A stretch of 64,000 nucleotides of DNA, from NCBI GenBank assembly GCA_001915385.1, contig MNQK01000028.1, positions 62,001-126,000 on the forward strand. Reading direction: 5' to 3'. The notes below the pieces were generated by a model that was given only the letters and a program-made list of their open reading frames with translations, had not been told where the DNA came from and searched no databases. The position numbers and the translations under genes were made by a program. Positions 8,533 through 16,900 of the stretch are shown here, piece by piece. The number at the start of each line of letters is the position of its first letter. Position 1 is the stretch's first letter. Source of the DNA: Bacteroidales bacterium 52_46. GTDB lineage: Bacteria; Bacteroidota; Bacteroidia; Bacteroidales; Muribaculaceae.

Positions 8533-11390
8533 AGACCAACTCAGACTATGTAAATTATGCATCCGCTACTGTAACAGGTACGGTAGCGGACAACGCGTAC
8601 ATAACGTTTAACGGAAGTAACAATGTAAGAAACTACATGCGTTTTAATCCTTCCGGTGGATTGCGCTTCCGTGGTTATGAAGAAAAAAGTGGCGCAGAAG
8701 AAGGAGTAGTGAATACAAGCACTTGGCCGGTGCGCGTGTATCGTGCGGCGAAGAGGGTGCTGCCTCCTACTGTTACCGTTTATGACGCTACTGCGGAGGG
8801 TGACAAGGCATACGAGACTGAAATCGAAACGTTCAGCAATGCAGTGCGTGTTGTCATCAAGCACAATCCGAATACCGACAAGGGAGCCGACCTGCTCTAT
8901 TCGTGGTCGCAGACCAAAGAGAATGCGCCGGTGCTCAGCGAATATCTTGAGGCAGAACCTAAAGATGCCGCGGAGATACAGCTCATGGTCGACGGCAACA
9001 GCATTGAGATATTCCGCAACGGTTCGTTCGGCGATATCGACGGTCTTGCCTCGATTGAGGGAAATCACGTGCTCCGCGCAGTGACTACCGACGGAATCAA
9101 CACCAGTGCGTCGCTTCCGCGCATTATCAATTTCAAGTGCTCCAAGCCGGTGGTATCGAAAGGTACGGGCAACGCGGTGCAGGTGACCCGTCCGGGCGGC
9201 TACACGATAGGCGCGCGTCTGTATTATTCATACGATGACGAGCCTATTGTCGAGGATGAGGCCCACAAGCTGAACTATGCGTCCGGCTCGACGATGTTTG
9301 AGCAGATACCGTTTGACGGACATTCGAAGGTGAACGTACAGGCAGTGAAGGATGGCTACGAGCCGTCGGACATCGCGGTGTACACACCCTATACCTACGT
9401 GCCGCGCGCCCATGCGGTGCAGCTGCTTGAACTTACCGACGAGGGCAAGACGGAATATGCTAAACTGCTTGGCAGCGACGCGGCAGATTTCATAGATGAA
9501 ACGCCGTGCTACGTGACAAACCGCACTGTAGAGACGGGACAGTTCTATATCATAAAGGAGTCGGGCGACGAACTGCTGATGACGCCGTGTACCGACAATG
9601 TGAAGGCCCGCGAACTTAAGGACTACCGTCCGGCGAATACGAGCGCTGCAAAGGTCAATGTGAAGTGGACTACCGACTACTATGTGCACGTGGTTGACGA
9701 GGACGCGCTCCTGTCGGCCATAGGAGGAGCGGAGAAGCTGGGCAACGGCGACAATGTCGTGGACGACGGCGAGATTGTAGCCAAAATATTTGTCAACGGT
9801 TCGGCCGATGGAATCGGCACGAAGCGCAGCACGTTCATGCTCAACGGTGTCCCGAAGGTGTATCACGGCGCATTGCTGAAACGTCACGGTGCCATCGGTA
9901 CGATAATGCTCAACTCGACAGTGGAGTATACGGTGAAGGCCGAAACGGGAGATGAGAACTACGCCGAGAGCGGCTCAGACCAGATAACGCCGCTGATACC
10001 GAGTGTTTACGGGGGCAGCTATGCCTATACCTACAGTCAGGAGCCGCAGGATCTCACACGTGACTATCCGACTGACTTCCTGAAGTTCAAGGTAGAGTCG
10101 CGCGTGAAGAAGAATGATGACGGCACTCCGTCGGAAAGCGAGGTGCTGATACCGACATCGGAGGTCGACCCGCGTCATCTCGATGTAGCGATAACTTTCT
10201 TCCGTCCGAATGTCAGCGACGAGATACTGATGCGCAACGACATCTACTACACCGTGCAGATAACGGGACGCGACAGCGATGTCGAGGGTAGCGGACTCTA
10301 TGTGGACCGCGTGCAGGACAACATGGCGGACGGTGCATCGACCGTGCTTCCGGAGTATTATCAGTTCACGGTGAAAGATGTGTCGCCGCGCGAGGATATA
10401 TATCCGACTCTCGAGGTTGTCGCCACGGAGTATGTCGAGAATTATACGGGCAGCGATAACTACGGTCGCTTCATATCAAATTATGGCGACAATCTCGTAG
10501 TTGAAGCAGCAAATTCACCGATGCTAGGCCAGGGAACCATAAGCAAGATACATCTCGGGCATCTCGCCCCCGGGGGGAGCGACCTCAGAGGTAACACCAA
10601 CAGCAGTGGCAAATACTCATGGATGTACAAGGGACATAATGACCTGGTTCCTCCGGAAGAACTCGTGCATGACAACAACGACAATACGGAGGACGCAATC
10701 AGACTCGCTCCCGTATACTACCACGTCGAGACGTATTCGAGCGGCATGACGGATTATGCGTCATACGAGTATCTTGTGAAACATGTCGATGGTCATAACG
10801 AAAGTGATAGCCCGGCGTTGAAATTTGCCGCAGACGGCTCGTTTATCACCGATGACGAGGTTGACCCGCTGCTTGGCACGTATATCGCCAATGGTTTCGC
10901 GGCGTATACCAATATAGTGGTGTCGTTCACTCCGGTATATGTATTCAGCCATGACCCGAATGCCACTACGGGCGGTGACGGGAGTTCGGTGATAGCGCAG
11001 CTTGACAGAGTGCAGTCAGTGAAAAACAATGTGGCTGCCACTTGCATTACCGTGCCCCGCAGGAGCGTCAAGGACGATACGACACTGGGTAGCGCGAAGG
11101 CTGCTCCCATGCTCGGCGAACAGCGGCCGATGCGTCACTATGGTCTGACTGACATGACTGCCGACAACATAACCGACCTTACGGGCGCGGACGCGGCATT
11201 TGATGTAGTCCCGGGCAATCCGCTGACGCGTCAGCTCAGTGATGAGGAGGTGACGGGAGTGGAGAATGTCGCTGTTGATGATAACGGTGATGTGGAGTAT
11301 TATAATCTTCAGGGTGTAAGAGTCACCAATCCCGGCCACGGGGTTTATATCGAACGGCGCGGCAATCGGGCGACGAAAGTGATTAAATAA
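8436..11390 (+). CDS. Giant secreted multidomain protein, C-terminal part (frameshifted)
   Basis: Continuation of the 4348 gene in the -1 frame. The GTG at 8436 is only an open-frame artefact: reading back to 8409 gives LFANGHENPVYLRSAK, which joins smoothly to LGY of the upstream frame if one base is restored. This part has further beta-rich repeats with no recognised enzyme motif. It ends in the tail GVENVAVDDNGDVEYYNLQG followed by VRVTNPGHGVYIERRGNR and a basic C-terminus, the form of a type A-like sorting domain in secreted proteins of this group, so type IX-like export is likely. A GAAA-loop terminator follows 8 bases after the stop. Confidence 0.8.
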   Translation: MYLRSAKAKEFELRTLPEDIDSRQYYNVKIDIKTNSDYVNYASATVTGTVADNAYITFNGSNNVRNYMRFNPSGGLRFRGYEEKSGAEEGVVNTSTWPVRVYRAAKRVLPPTVTVYDATAEGDKAYETEIETFSNAVRVVIKHNPNTDKGADLLYSWSQTKENAPVLSEYLEAEPKDAAEIQLMVDGNSIEIFRNGSFGDIDGLASIEGNHVLRAVTTDGINTSASLPRIINFKCSKPVVSKGTGNAVQVTRPGGYTIGARLYYSYDDEPIVEDEAHKLNYASGSTMFEQIPFDGHSKVNVQAVKDGYEPSDIAVYTPYTYVPRAHAVQLLELTDEGKTEYAKLLGSDAADFIDETPCYVTNRTVETGQFYIIKESGDELLMTPCTDNVKARELKDYRPANTSAAKVNVKWTTDYYVHVVDEDALLSAIGGAEKLGNGDNVVDDGEIVAKIFVNGSADGIGTKRSTFMLNGVPKVYHGALLKRHGAIGTIMLNSTVEYTVKAETGDENYAESGSDQITPLIPSVYGGSYAYTYSQEPQDLTRDYPTDFLKFKVESRVKKNDDGTPSESEVLIPTSEVDPRHLDVAITFFRPNVSDEILMRNDIYYTVQITGRDSDVEGSGLYVDRVQDNMADGASTVLPEYYQFTVKDVSPREDIYPTLEVVATEYVENYTGSDNYGRFISNYGDNLVVEAANSPMLGQGTISKIHLGHLAPGGSDLRGNTNSSGKYSWMYKGHNDLVPPEELVHDNNDNTEDAIRLAPVYYHVETYSSGMTDYASYEYLVKHVDGHNESDSPALKFAADGSFITDDEVDPLLGTYIANGFAAYTNIVVSFTPVYVFSHDPNATTGGDGSSVIAQLDRVQSVKNNVAATCITVPRRSVKDDTTLGSAKAAPMLGEQRPMRHYGLTDMTADNITDLTGADAAFDVVPGNPLTRQLSDEEVTGVENVAVDDNGDVEYYNLQGVRVTNPGHGVYIERRGNRATKVIK

Positions 11391-11397
11391 GTGAAAA

Positions 11398-11422
11398 GGG
11401 AGCCGAAAGGCTCCCTTTTTTT
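11398..11422 (+). terminator. Intrinsic terminator
   Basis: The stem GGGAGCC-GAAA-GGCTCCC is followed by seven T. It directly follows the giant secreted-protein gene. Confidence 0.9.
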
Positions 11423-11632
11423 AATTCATAATTCATAATTCATAATGCGTAATTGGGCGGGGAGGGGGATAAGGTCGTTAAGGTCGTTAAGGTCATTAAG
11501 GTCATTAAGGTCGTTAAGGTCATTAAGGACTTTATGGACTTTAAGGACAAGGTGGGAAGATAATAATGTTGGACGGGAATTGTGAATTATGAATTATGAA
11601 TTATGAATTATAAATTATGAATTGACGAAGTG
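11423..11632. repeat. Intergenic low-complexity repeats
   Basis: attcataattcataat units (11423-11452), a run of aaggtcgttaaggtcattaagg units (about 11470-11545), then gaattatgaattatgaatt units (11580-11625). The composition is the same as in the gaps at 1000, 4017 and 14752. No gene. Confidence 0.8.
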
Positions 11633-11634
11633 AA

Positions 11635-12426
11635 TTATTTTTTTGTGAAGCCGTCGGCTGCGCAGCGTTGCTGCATGTTTTTGATGCGGGCGGCGGTGTC
11701 GGGGTGGTCGGAGAAGGCGTTGGCAAGTGAGCCGGTGGCGCGGTTGGACTGTTGTTCGAGAGCCTGCATTTTTTCGAAGGCGAGTACCATCGCGTAGGGG
11801 TTTTTGCCTGCGGCTTTGAGGAAGTCGTAGCCGTAGTTGTCGGCTTCGGTCTCCTGTTTGCGTGAGTATTTGGCCGATGCGAGGGTCTGTGCGAGTTGCC
11901 CGAGCTGGCTGTCGGTCAGGGCGGCAGCGGTGGCGCTTGTGGAGCCTACGGCGTCGGCGAGGGCGCTGTTGAGGAGAGCCTGCCTGAAGGCGTCCTTGGA
12001 GTCTTCGTTGGCTACGTGGCCTATCTCGTGGCCTATGATGCCGAGGAGCTCGTCGTCGGTCATCATGTCCATGATGCCGGTGTAGACGCGTACGCTGCCG
12101 TCGGCGCAGGCGAAGGCGTTGATGTCGTCGGTGATGTAGACTTTGAAGTTGAGCGGTGTGCCGTTGACCGATTTGAGGTTTTGGGTAAGGCGGTTGAGGC
12201 GTTTGGTGTACCGGCTCGATGCGGGCGCTATTTTATTTTCGGAGTCCATCTTTGCTACGGCCTGGCGGACGTACTGCTGCACCTGGGCGTTGGAAAGTGA
12301 CATAGCCTGGGTGCTTTTTTCGATTGCCGAGCCGAGTCGGGTCACGTCGACATTGCGCATGGATGAGCATGATACCGCAGCCATCGCTATGGCTGCGAGG
12401 AGGGGAAGTGAAAGTTTTCTGTTCAT
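11635..12426 (-). CDS. M48-family metallopeptidase lipoprotein
   Basis: Zinc metallopeptidase of the M48 (Ste24/LoiP/YcaL-like) group, probably anchored in the periplasm or outer membrane and acting in envelope protein quality control. Residues 1-20 carry a lipoprotein signal with lipobox AAVSC (Cys20). The zinc motif is HEIGH (133-137) and the third ligand is in the ExxxD motif near 192-196. Length 263 residues. I start at MNRKLSL (12426); the frame is open further upstream to 12594, but those codons lack a signal peptide and cross a promoter -7 box at 12543-12550. It is monocistronic. Confidence 0.92.
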   Translation of the reverse strand: MNRKLSLPLLAAIAMAAVSCSSMRNVDVTRLGSAIEKSTQAMSLSNAQVQQYVRQAVAKMDSENKIAPASSRYTKRLNRLTQNLKSVNGTPLNFKVYITDDINAFACADGSVRVYTGIMDMMTDDELLGIIGHEIGHVANEDSKDAFRQALLNSALADAVGSTSATAAALTDSQLGQLAQTLASAKYSRKQETEADNYGYDFLKAAGKNPYAMVLAFEKMQALEQQSNRATGSLANAFSDHPDTAARIKNMQQRCAADGFTKK

Positions 12427-12497
12427 AATATAGTGGTTTTGAGTATTTCCCCATTTCCGCGTCCGGGAACCGCGGCTGCTATTCTGGCGGAGTCGGC

Positions 12498-12517
12498 GGC
12501 TGCACCGGGGTGCAGCC
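12498..12517. repeat. Palindromic repeat (REP-like), copy 1
   Basis: The hairpin GGCTGCACC-GG-GGTGCAGCC lies in the leader of the M48 gene. The same sequence with its CCTAC tail recurs at 30810-30829. Confidence 0.7.
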
Positions 12518-12542
12518 CTACGGCGTGGGGAGCTTTGCGGGG

Positions 12543-12550
12543 CAAAGGTA
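12543..12550 (-). promoter_or_regulatory. Promoter -7 box of the M48 gene
   Basis: TACCTTTG on the minus strand matches TAnnTTTG. I see no clear -33 partner at 20 bases. It implies a leader of about 110 bases containing the 12498 hairpin. Confidence 0.5.
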
Positions 12551-12843
12551 CAAAAAAGTGAATATAATTTAAAATGCATATAATATGGGAACAATGGTGA
12601 GGGGAAGTTGTTCTATCAGTACAAGACGCCCTTAAACGTGATGTGGATGATTGGTATTTAACCAACTCGAAGAGTGATATCAAACTCTTTCAAATTCTCG
12701 AGGTAAGGTCTTCTAAAAAGACGGGTGGACAGCAAATCCACACAAAATCCACTGAGACGCATGGACATCAGGCGGAGCATGATTTCGATAGATTTCATGC
12801 TCCGCCCTTGTTTAATGAGTAATTAAGAATGAGTAATTAGTAA
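12551..12843. other. Gap with a possible gene remnant and a 12-bp hairpin
   Basis: A stretch open in one plus-strand frame (12601-12822, about 73 codons, no start codon) reads LKRDVDDWYLTNSKSDIK in its middle and looks protein-like, but I do not recognise it; it may be a decayed gene tail. Its end overlaps a perfect hairpin, GGCGGAGCATGA (12772-12783) against TCATGCTCCGCC (12796-12807). aatgagtaattag repeats follow up to galM. No intact gene is supported. Confidence 0.4.
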
Positions 12844-13977
12844 TTATTTAGTGGCGAATTTGTAGATGCAGGTTGAGTGGTAGGGGACTCCGGGGGTAAT
12901 TACTGTCGTGGGGTAGGAGGGGACGTTGGGGGAGTTGGGGTAGTGCTGGGTCTCCATGACTATGGCTCCGCGGTAGGGGTAGGGGATGGAGTCTTTGCCG
13001 AGAACTTTGCCGTCGAGGAAGTTGCCTACGTAGAACTGGAGGCCGGGTTCGTCGGTGTAGACTTCCATGGTGATGCCTGTGGAGGGGGCGACGACGCGGG
13101 CGGCTACGAGGGTGGAGTCGCCGGCGGTGTTGAGGACGAAGTTGTGGTCGTAGCCGAGGCCGTTGCGCAGCTGCTCGTCGTCGGCGTCGATGTCACGGCC
13201 TACGGGTTTGGAGGTGCGGAAATCGAAGGGGGTGCCTTCGACGGGGCGTATCTCGCCGCGGGTCATGAACGTGCTGTCGATGGGCGTGAAGGCGTCGGCG
13301 TTGATGTAGACTTCGTGGCCGAGAATGTCGCCGGAGAGGTCGCCGGAGAGGTTGAAGTAGGAGTGGTTGGTGAGATTGAGCACGGTGGGACGGTCGGTTG
13401 TGGCCGAGTAGTTGATGGCGAGGGCTGTGTCGGGGCGGAGGGAGTAGGTGACGCGCACGTTGACGTTGCCGGGGTAGCCGGCATCGCCGTCGGGTGAGAA
13501 CAGGGTAAGCACGAGGGTGGAATCGTTGGGCTGCGAGGCGTCCCAGAGTCGGTTGTGGAAGCCGTCGGGACCGCCGTGGAGGCTGTGGCCGTAGTTGTTG
13601 ACGGGGAGCCGGTAGACGGAGTCGTTGAGGGTGAAGCGGCCCTGGTCGATGCGGTTGCCGTAGCGGCCGATGAGTGCGCCGAAGTTGCCGTCGATGTTGA
13701 TGTAGTCGTCGATATTGTCGTGGCCGAGGACTACGTCGACGGGTTTGCCGTCGCGGCCGGGAACCATCAGTGATACGACGCGTCCGCCGAAATCGGTGAT
13801 GCATGCTTCCATGCCTGCGTGGTTGCGGAGAATGAAAAGTGAGGTGGTGTCGCCGTCGACGGTTGTGACGAAGCGCGCGGGGTCGAGGCCTGAAAGGGTG
13901 AGTGACGTGTCGGGCTGCTGCGAGGAGCAGGATGCGAGCAGCAGTGTCGCTGCGGCGAGGGGAATGAATTTTTTCAT
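12844..13977 (-). CDS. galM: Aldose 1-epimerase (galactose mutarotase), lipoprotein form
   Basis: Interconverts the alpha and beta anomers of aldoses such as galactose. Family motifs seen are GRYGNRIDQGRF, HSLHGGPDGFHNRLWD with an active-site His, LTNHSYFNLSG with the second His, and the late acidic segment DEPGLQFYVGN. Residues 1-18 form a lipoprotein signal (LLLASC), so it is probably exported and lipid-anchored, as is common for Bacteroidota GalM. I start at MKKFIPL (13977), 377 residues. A longer frame from 14001 begins inside the promoter -7 box TATCTTTG (13999-14006), so it is excluded. Confidence 0.94.
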   Translation of the reverse strand: MKKFIPLAAATLLLASCSSQQPDTSLTLSGLDPARFVTTVDGDTTSLFILRNHAGMEACITDFGGRVVSLMVPGRDGKPVDVVLGHDNIDDYINIDGNFGALIGRYGNRIDQGRFTLNDSVYRLPVNNYGHSLHGGPDGFHNRLWDASQPNDSTLVLTLFSPDGDAGYPGNVNVRVTYSLRPDTALAINYSATTDRPTVLNLTNHSYFNLSGDLSGDILGHEVYINADAFTPIDSTFMTRGEIRPVEGTPFDFRTSKPVGRDIDADDEQLRNGLGYDHNFVLNTAGDSTLVAARVVAPSTGITMEVYTDEPGLQFYVGNFLDGKVLGKDSIPYPYRGAIVMETQHYPNSPNVPSYPTTVITPGVPYHSTCIYKFATK

Positions 13978-13998
13978 GGTTGAGTCGGTTTGTTTTTG

Positions 13999-14006
13999 CA
14001 AAGATA
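13999..14006 (-). promoter_or_regulatory. Promoter -7 box of galM
   Basis: TATCTTTG on the minus strand, 22 bases before the chosen ATG. A -33 partner is not clear. Confidence 0.55.
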
Positions 14007-14134
14007 GGAAATAATTTCGGATTAATCGGAAGATTTGGATTAATAGTGATTAATCAGGACTAATCGTGATTAATCGGGGTAATGGGTGATTAATGTGACA
14101 ATTTTAAGAAAATTTAATTTTTTGGAGATATTAT

Positions 14135-14166
14135 TTTGTTTTATTGATATTATTAGTATATCTTTG
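14135..14166 (+). promoter_or_regulatory. Promoter of the small four-helix membrane protein
   Basis: TTTG (14135-14138), 20 bases, TATCTTTG (14159-14166): an exact match to the Bacteroidota promoter form. The leader of about 100 bases contains a repeated tggccgggtgcttt / tggccgggcttt pair, and the region upstream (14030-14096) holds attaatcgtgattaatc repeats. Confidence 0.75.
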
Positions 14167-14275
14167 TTTTTATTAATGCTTTGGAATCGCATTTATAATG
14201 GCCGGGTGCTTTCTTATGGCCGGGCTTTCTGCTTGGATGAACATTTATTTTTTAATCAATCATAATCTTAAAAAA

Positions 14276-14686
14276 ATGGAACAATCAAATCAGCTTAACG
14301 AAAATGTGAAACAACTCAAAGGTATGCTGGGCTTTCTTAACCCTTCTACCTCGTTTATAGTAAATGCGGCTTTTGCTGTGGTTGCTTTTGTGCTTTTCAT
14401 CCTGCAGGAGAATTACGGTGTGACCGCAATCTCCGGTATGTTTAAATATGCAGGCGGTATTCTCGGCTTTCTGGCTCTTGTCGGTCTGACTATCGCTGCC
14501 GTGACATATCCGATGAAGAATAACAAACTTAGCGCAAATATCAATTACTTCATTATCGGCTTCATGCTTCTCTTCAATCTGCTCGCCATTTATTGGGGTA
14601 TCATCACGATTCTTCTTGTGGTGCTGGTGCTTCTTCCCTGGGCAGTTTTCACTTTCCTGAAGAAAGATGACGAGATACGTCTTTAA
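14276..14686 (+). CDS. Small four-helix membrane protein of unknown function
   Basis: 136 residues starting MEQSNQLNENVKQLKG, with a hydrophilic N-terminus followed by four membrane segments near residues 22-42, 55-78, 86-104 and 108-128, and a short charged tail. No enzymatic motif and no family that I can name with certainty. The frame is open upstream to 14198, but MEQSNQ follows a clean hydrophilic start. It has its own promoter and a strong terminator, so it is a well-defined single-gene unit. Possible roles (small-molecule transport, stress or membrane homeostasis) are guesses. Confidence 0.75.
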   Translation: MEQSNQLNENVKQLKGMLGFLNPSTSFIVNAAFAVVAFVLFILQENYGVTAISGMFKYAGGILGFLALVGLTIAAVTYPMKNNKLSANINYFIIGFMLLFNLLAIYWGIITILLVVLVLLPWAVFTFLKKDDEIRL

Positions 14687-14707
14687 TTGAGACGGGATAA
14701 GGAATAT

Positions 14708-14744
14708 GCGGGTGCGCTTCCGGGTGGAGCGCACCCGCTTTTTT
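14708..14744 (+). terminator. Intrinsic terminator
   Basis: An 11-bp stem, GCGGGTGCGCT (14708-14718) against AGCGCACCCGC (14728-14738), followed by a T-run. Confidence 0.9.
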
Positions 14745-14751
14745 AGGACAG

Positions 14752-14858
14752 GTCGTTAAGGTCATTAAGGTCATTAAGGTCATTAATGACAAGGGGTGGA
14801 GATAATTATGAATTATGTCATCGCTTTAGCGCTTGCGCAGCAAGAATTATGAATTGTT
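14752..14858. repeat. Low-complexity repeats interrupted by a palindromic mini-insert
   Basis: aaggtcattaagg units (14752-14788) and aattatgaattat units (from about 14806). The second run is interrupted at 14817-14844 by a sequence with two small hairpins, CGCTTTAGCG and CTTGCGCAGCAAG, after which aattatgaattg resumes. The insert resembles the reverse complement of the 29-base insert at 59569-59597. Confidence 0.65.
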
Positions 14859-14896
14859 GGGGTTGGTTGAAGGAAATGGGGCGGTGGCTGAAAAAA

Positions 14897-14928
14897 TTTG
14901 GAGTTGAGGAGGGTGTTGGTTATTTTTG
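14897..14928 (+). promoter_or_regulatory. Promoter of the LytS/LytTR operon
   Basis: TTTG (14897-14900), 20 bases, TATTTTTG (14921-14928). The -7 region sits in an 18-base direct repeat, TTTTTGCAATTGAATAAT, present twice (14923-14940 and 14941-14957, the second copy one T shorter), which could be a regulator site. Confidence 0.75.
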
Positions 14929-14980
14929 CAATTGAATAATTTTTGCAATTGAATAATAATCATGTGCGCGTAGATTGTAT

Positions 14981-16153
14981 ATGGAAAAAAATCAGGATGC
15001 CGATTACAAGAGGGTGGAACGTACGGTGTATATCGCGCTGTGGGGCATTGTTGCCATTTTGCCGCTTGCAGTGCAGGTGTACGAGTATCTTAACGGTACG
15101 AACGCCGTGCTGGAATTCAATAAGGTGGTGAAGACGTGGTTGGGACTGTTGCCGTTCTTTATATTGTTCTGGGTGCATGACCTGCTGCTGATACGTCTGC
15201 TCATGCGGCGGCGGACAAAGGTGCTGTATGTGGTGCTTACGGCGGCTGCGATAGCATGCATGATAATGACGATATACAAGCCGCACACGCCGCACCGTAA
15301 GCCGGGCGACACGTCGTTGCGCGAGATTGTGGTGACCGACGTGGAGACGGGGGCGGAGCTGCGGAGGTTCACAAGCCGCGGGAAGCCGCGTCCGCCGTTC
15401 AACATGTTCCTGCTCACCAATATCGTGTTCGCGCTGTTCACCGTGAGTATAAATATCGCTGTCAAGCTGTATTTCAGGGGGTTGAGCAATCGGCGGCGTA
15501 TAGCCCGGCTGGAGGCCGAGAATACGTCGACGCGTCTACAATTTCTTAAATATCAGATAAATCCGCATTTCTTCATGAATACGCTCAACAATATACATGC
15601 GCTTATCGACATCGATGCCGACCGTGCGCGCGATGTGGTGATAGAGCTGTCGAAGCTGATGCGGTATGTGCTTTATGAGATTGACAAGGATGAGGTGACG
15701 CTGAAGCAGGAGGTGGATTTTCTCAACAATTACATCGAACTGATGAGGATAAGGCTGACCGATAATGTGAAGATAAAGGTGGCGATGCCGGAGGGCGGGG
15801 AGGATATAAAGTTGCCTCCGCTGCTGTTTATCCCGTTTGTGGAGAATATCTTCAAGCACGGGGTGAGCTACCGTGAGCCGTCGCTGATAGATATATCGCT
15901 GAGTGCCGGCGATGACGGCAGCGTGACATTCCGTTCGGTCAACAGCAACCATGCCAAGAGCAGGGGCGACAGCCATCACGGCATCGGGCTTGAAAACCTG
16001 CGGCGGAGGCTCGACCTGCTATACCGCGACGGCTACACGCTTGAAATCGACAACCGCGGCGATACGTTCGTGACGCGGCTCACGATACCCGTAGCCCGCG
16101 GCAGCGTAAAAAACAGACTTGCAGACGGTAATATCAGGAGGGACGGTATATGA
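14981..16153 (+). CDS. LytS-type sensor histidine kinase
   Basis: Membrane sensor kinase of the His_kinase (PF06580) class, which signals to a LytTR response regulator. Four N-terminal membrane segments lie near residues 14-33, 48-70, 77-95 and 130-150. A short coiled coil leads to the phosphoacceptor motif QINPHFFMNTLNNIHALI, and the HATPase part has PFVENIFKHG and the glycine motif GIGLENLRRRL. I start at ATG 14981 (390 residues); a TTG two codons upstream is possible. The stop overlaps the response regulator start by four bases (ATGA). No ligand-binding domain is visible beyond the membrane segments. Confidence 0.92.
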   Translation: MEKNQDADYKRVERTVYIALWGIVAILPLAVQVYEYLNGTNAVLEFNKVVKTWLGLLPFFILFWVHDLLLIRLLMRRRTKVLYVVLTAAAIACMIMTIYKPHTPHRKPGDTSLREIVVTDVETGAELRRFTSRGKPRPPFNMFLLTNIVFALFTVSINIAVKLYFRGLSNRRRIARLEAENTSTRLQFLKYQINPHFFMNTLNNIHALIDIDADRARDVVIELSKLMRYVLYEIDKDEVTLKQEVDFLNNYIELMRIRLTDNVKIKVAMPEGGEDIKLPPLLFIPFVENIFKHGVSYREPSLIDISLSAGDDGSVTFRSVNSNHAKSRGDSHHGIGLENLRRRLDLLYRDGYTLEIDNRGDTFVTRLTIPVARGSVKNRLADGNIRRDGI

Positions 16154-16854
16154 AGACGCTGAGATGCATAGCGGTGGACGACGAGCCTTTGGCGCTGATG
16201 CAGCTGGGCAAGTATATAGAGCGTACGCCGGGGATAGAGGTAGTGGAGACGTGCTATGACGCAAGCGAGGCGCTTGCCGCCATCGATCGCCATGATGACG
16301 TCGACCTTCTGTTCCTCGACATCAACATGCCGGACATGTCGGGCATGGAGCTTGCGCGACGGCTTACGCCGGGCCGGCCGCTCGTCATATTCACTACGGC
16401 GTATTCGGAATATGCCATAGAGGGGTTTAAGGTTGAGGCTGTCGACTATCTGACAAAGCCGTTCAGCTACGATGAATTCGCTGCATCGGTGGAAAGGGCG
16501 CGGCGCAGGCTCGGCAGCGGCGCGCGGAGCGATGAGGCGATTTATGTGAAGGAATCGGGGTCGACACGACGTATCATGTTAGGAGACATAAGTGTGATAA
16601 AGGGTCTTGCGGAGTATGTACAGATATATTTAGCGTCGTCACCGCGGCCGGTGACGACGCTTATGAGCCTGCGCACGCTCGAGGAGACGCTGCCTGCGGA
16701 GCGGTTCATGCGCATACACCGGTCGTATATCATCAATCTCGACGCTGTCGAGGAGGTGGGACACAACCGGGTGAGGATTGCTTCGGAGGAACTTCCGGTG
16801 AGTGAGAGCTACCGCGGCAGATTCAGGGAGTATATCAGCCGCAAGCGGCTGTAG
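16150..16854 (+). CDS. LytTR-family response regulator
   Basis: Two-component regulator paired with the preceding LytS-type kinase. The receiver domain (1-118) has Asp10/Asp11, the phosphoacceptor Asp57 in LFLDINMP and Lys103 in YLTKPF. The LytTR DNA-binding domain (about 135-234) includes ERFMRIHRSYIINL and the usual C-terminal YRGRFREY segment. 234 residues is a normal length. It is translationally coupled to the kinase. Targets cannot be told from the sequence; the 18-base direct repeat at the operon promoter is a possible autoregulatory site. Confidence 0.94.
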   Translation: MKTLRCIAVDDEPLALMQLGKYIERTPGIEVVETCYDASEALAAIDRHDDVDLLFLDINMPDMSGMELARRLTPGRPLVIFTTAYSEYAIEGFKVEAVDYLTKPFSYDEFAASVERARRRLGSGARSDEAIYVKESGSTRRIMLGDISVIKGLAEYVQIYLASSPRPVTTLMSLRTLEETLPAERFMRIHRSYIINLDAVEEVGHNRVRIASEELPVSESYRGRFREYISRKRL

Positions 16855-16900
16855 GCGGGAATTTTGAATTTTGAATGGGGAATTTTGAATTACCCTTTGG

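Noticed and set aside
9228..9887. Long minus-strand frames inside the giant secreted-protein gene (also at 5845 and 7333)
   Set aside because: Antisense shadows of a GC-rich coding region; no domain, no promoter.
12601..12822. 73-codon open stretch without a start codon
   Set aside because: Protein-like in part but with no start, no family and a hairpin over its end; kept only as a possible remnant.
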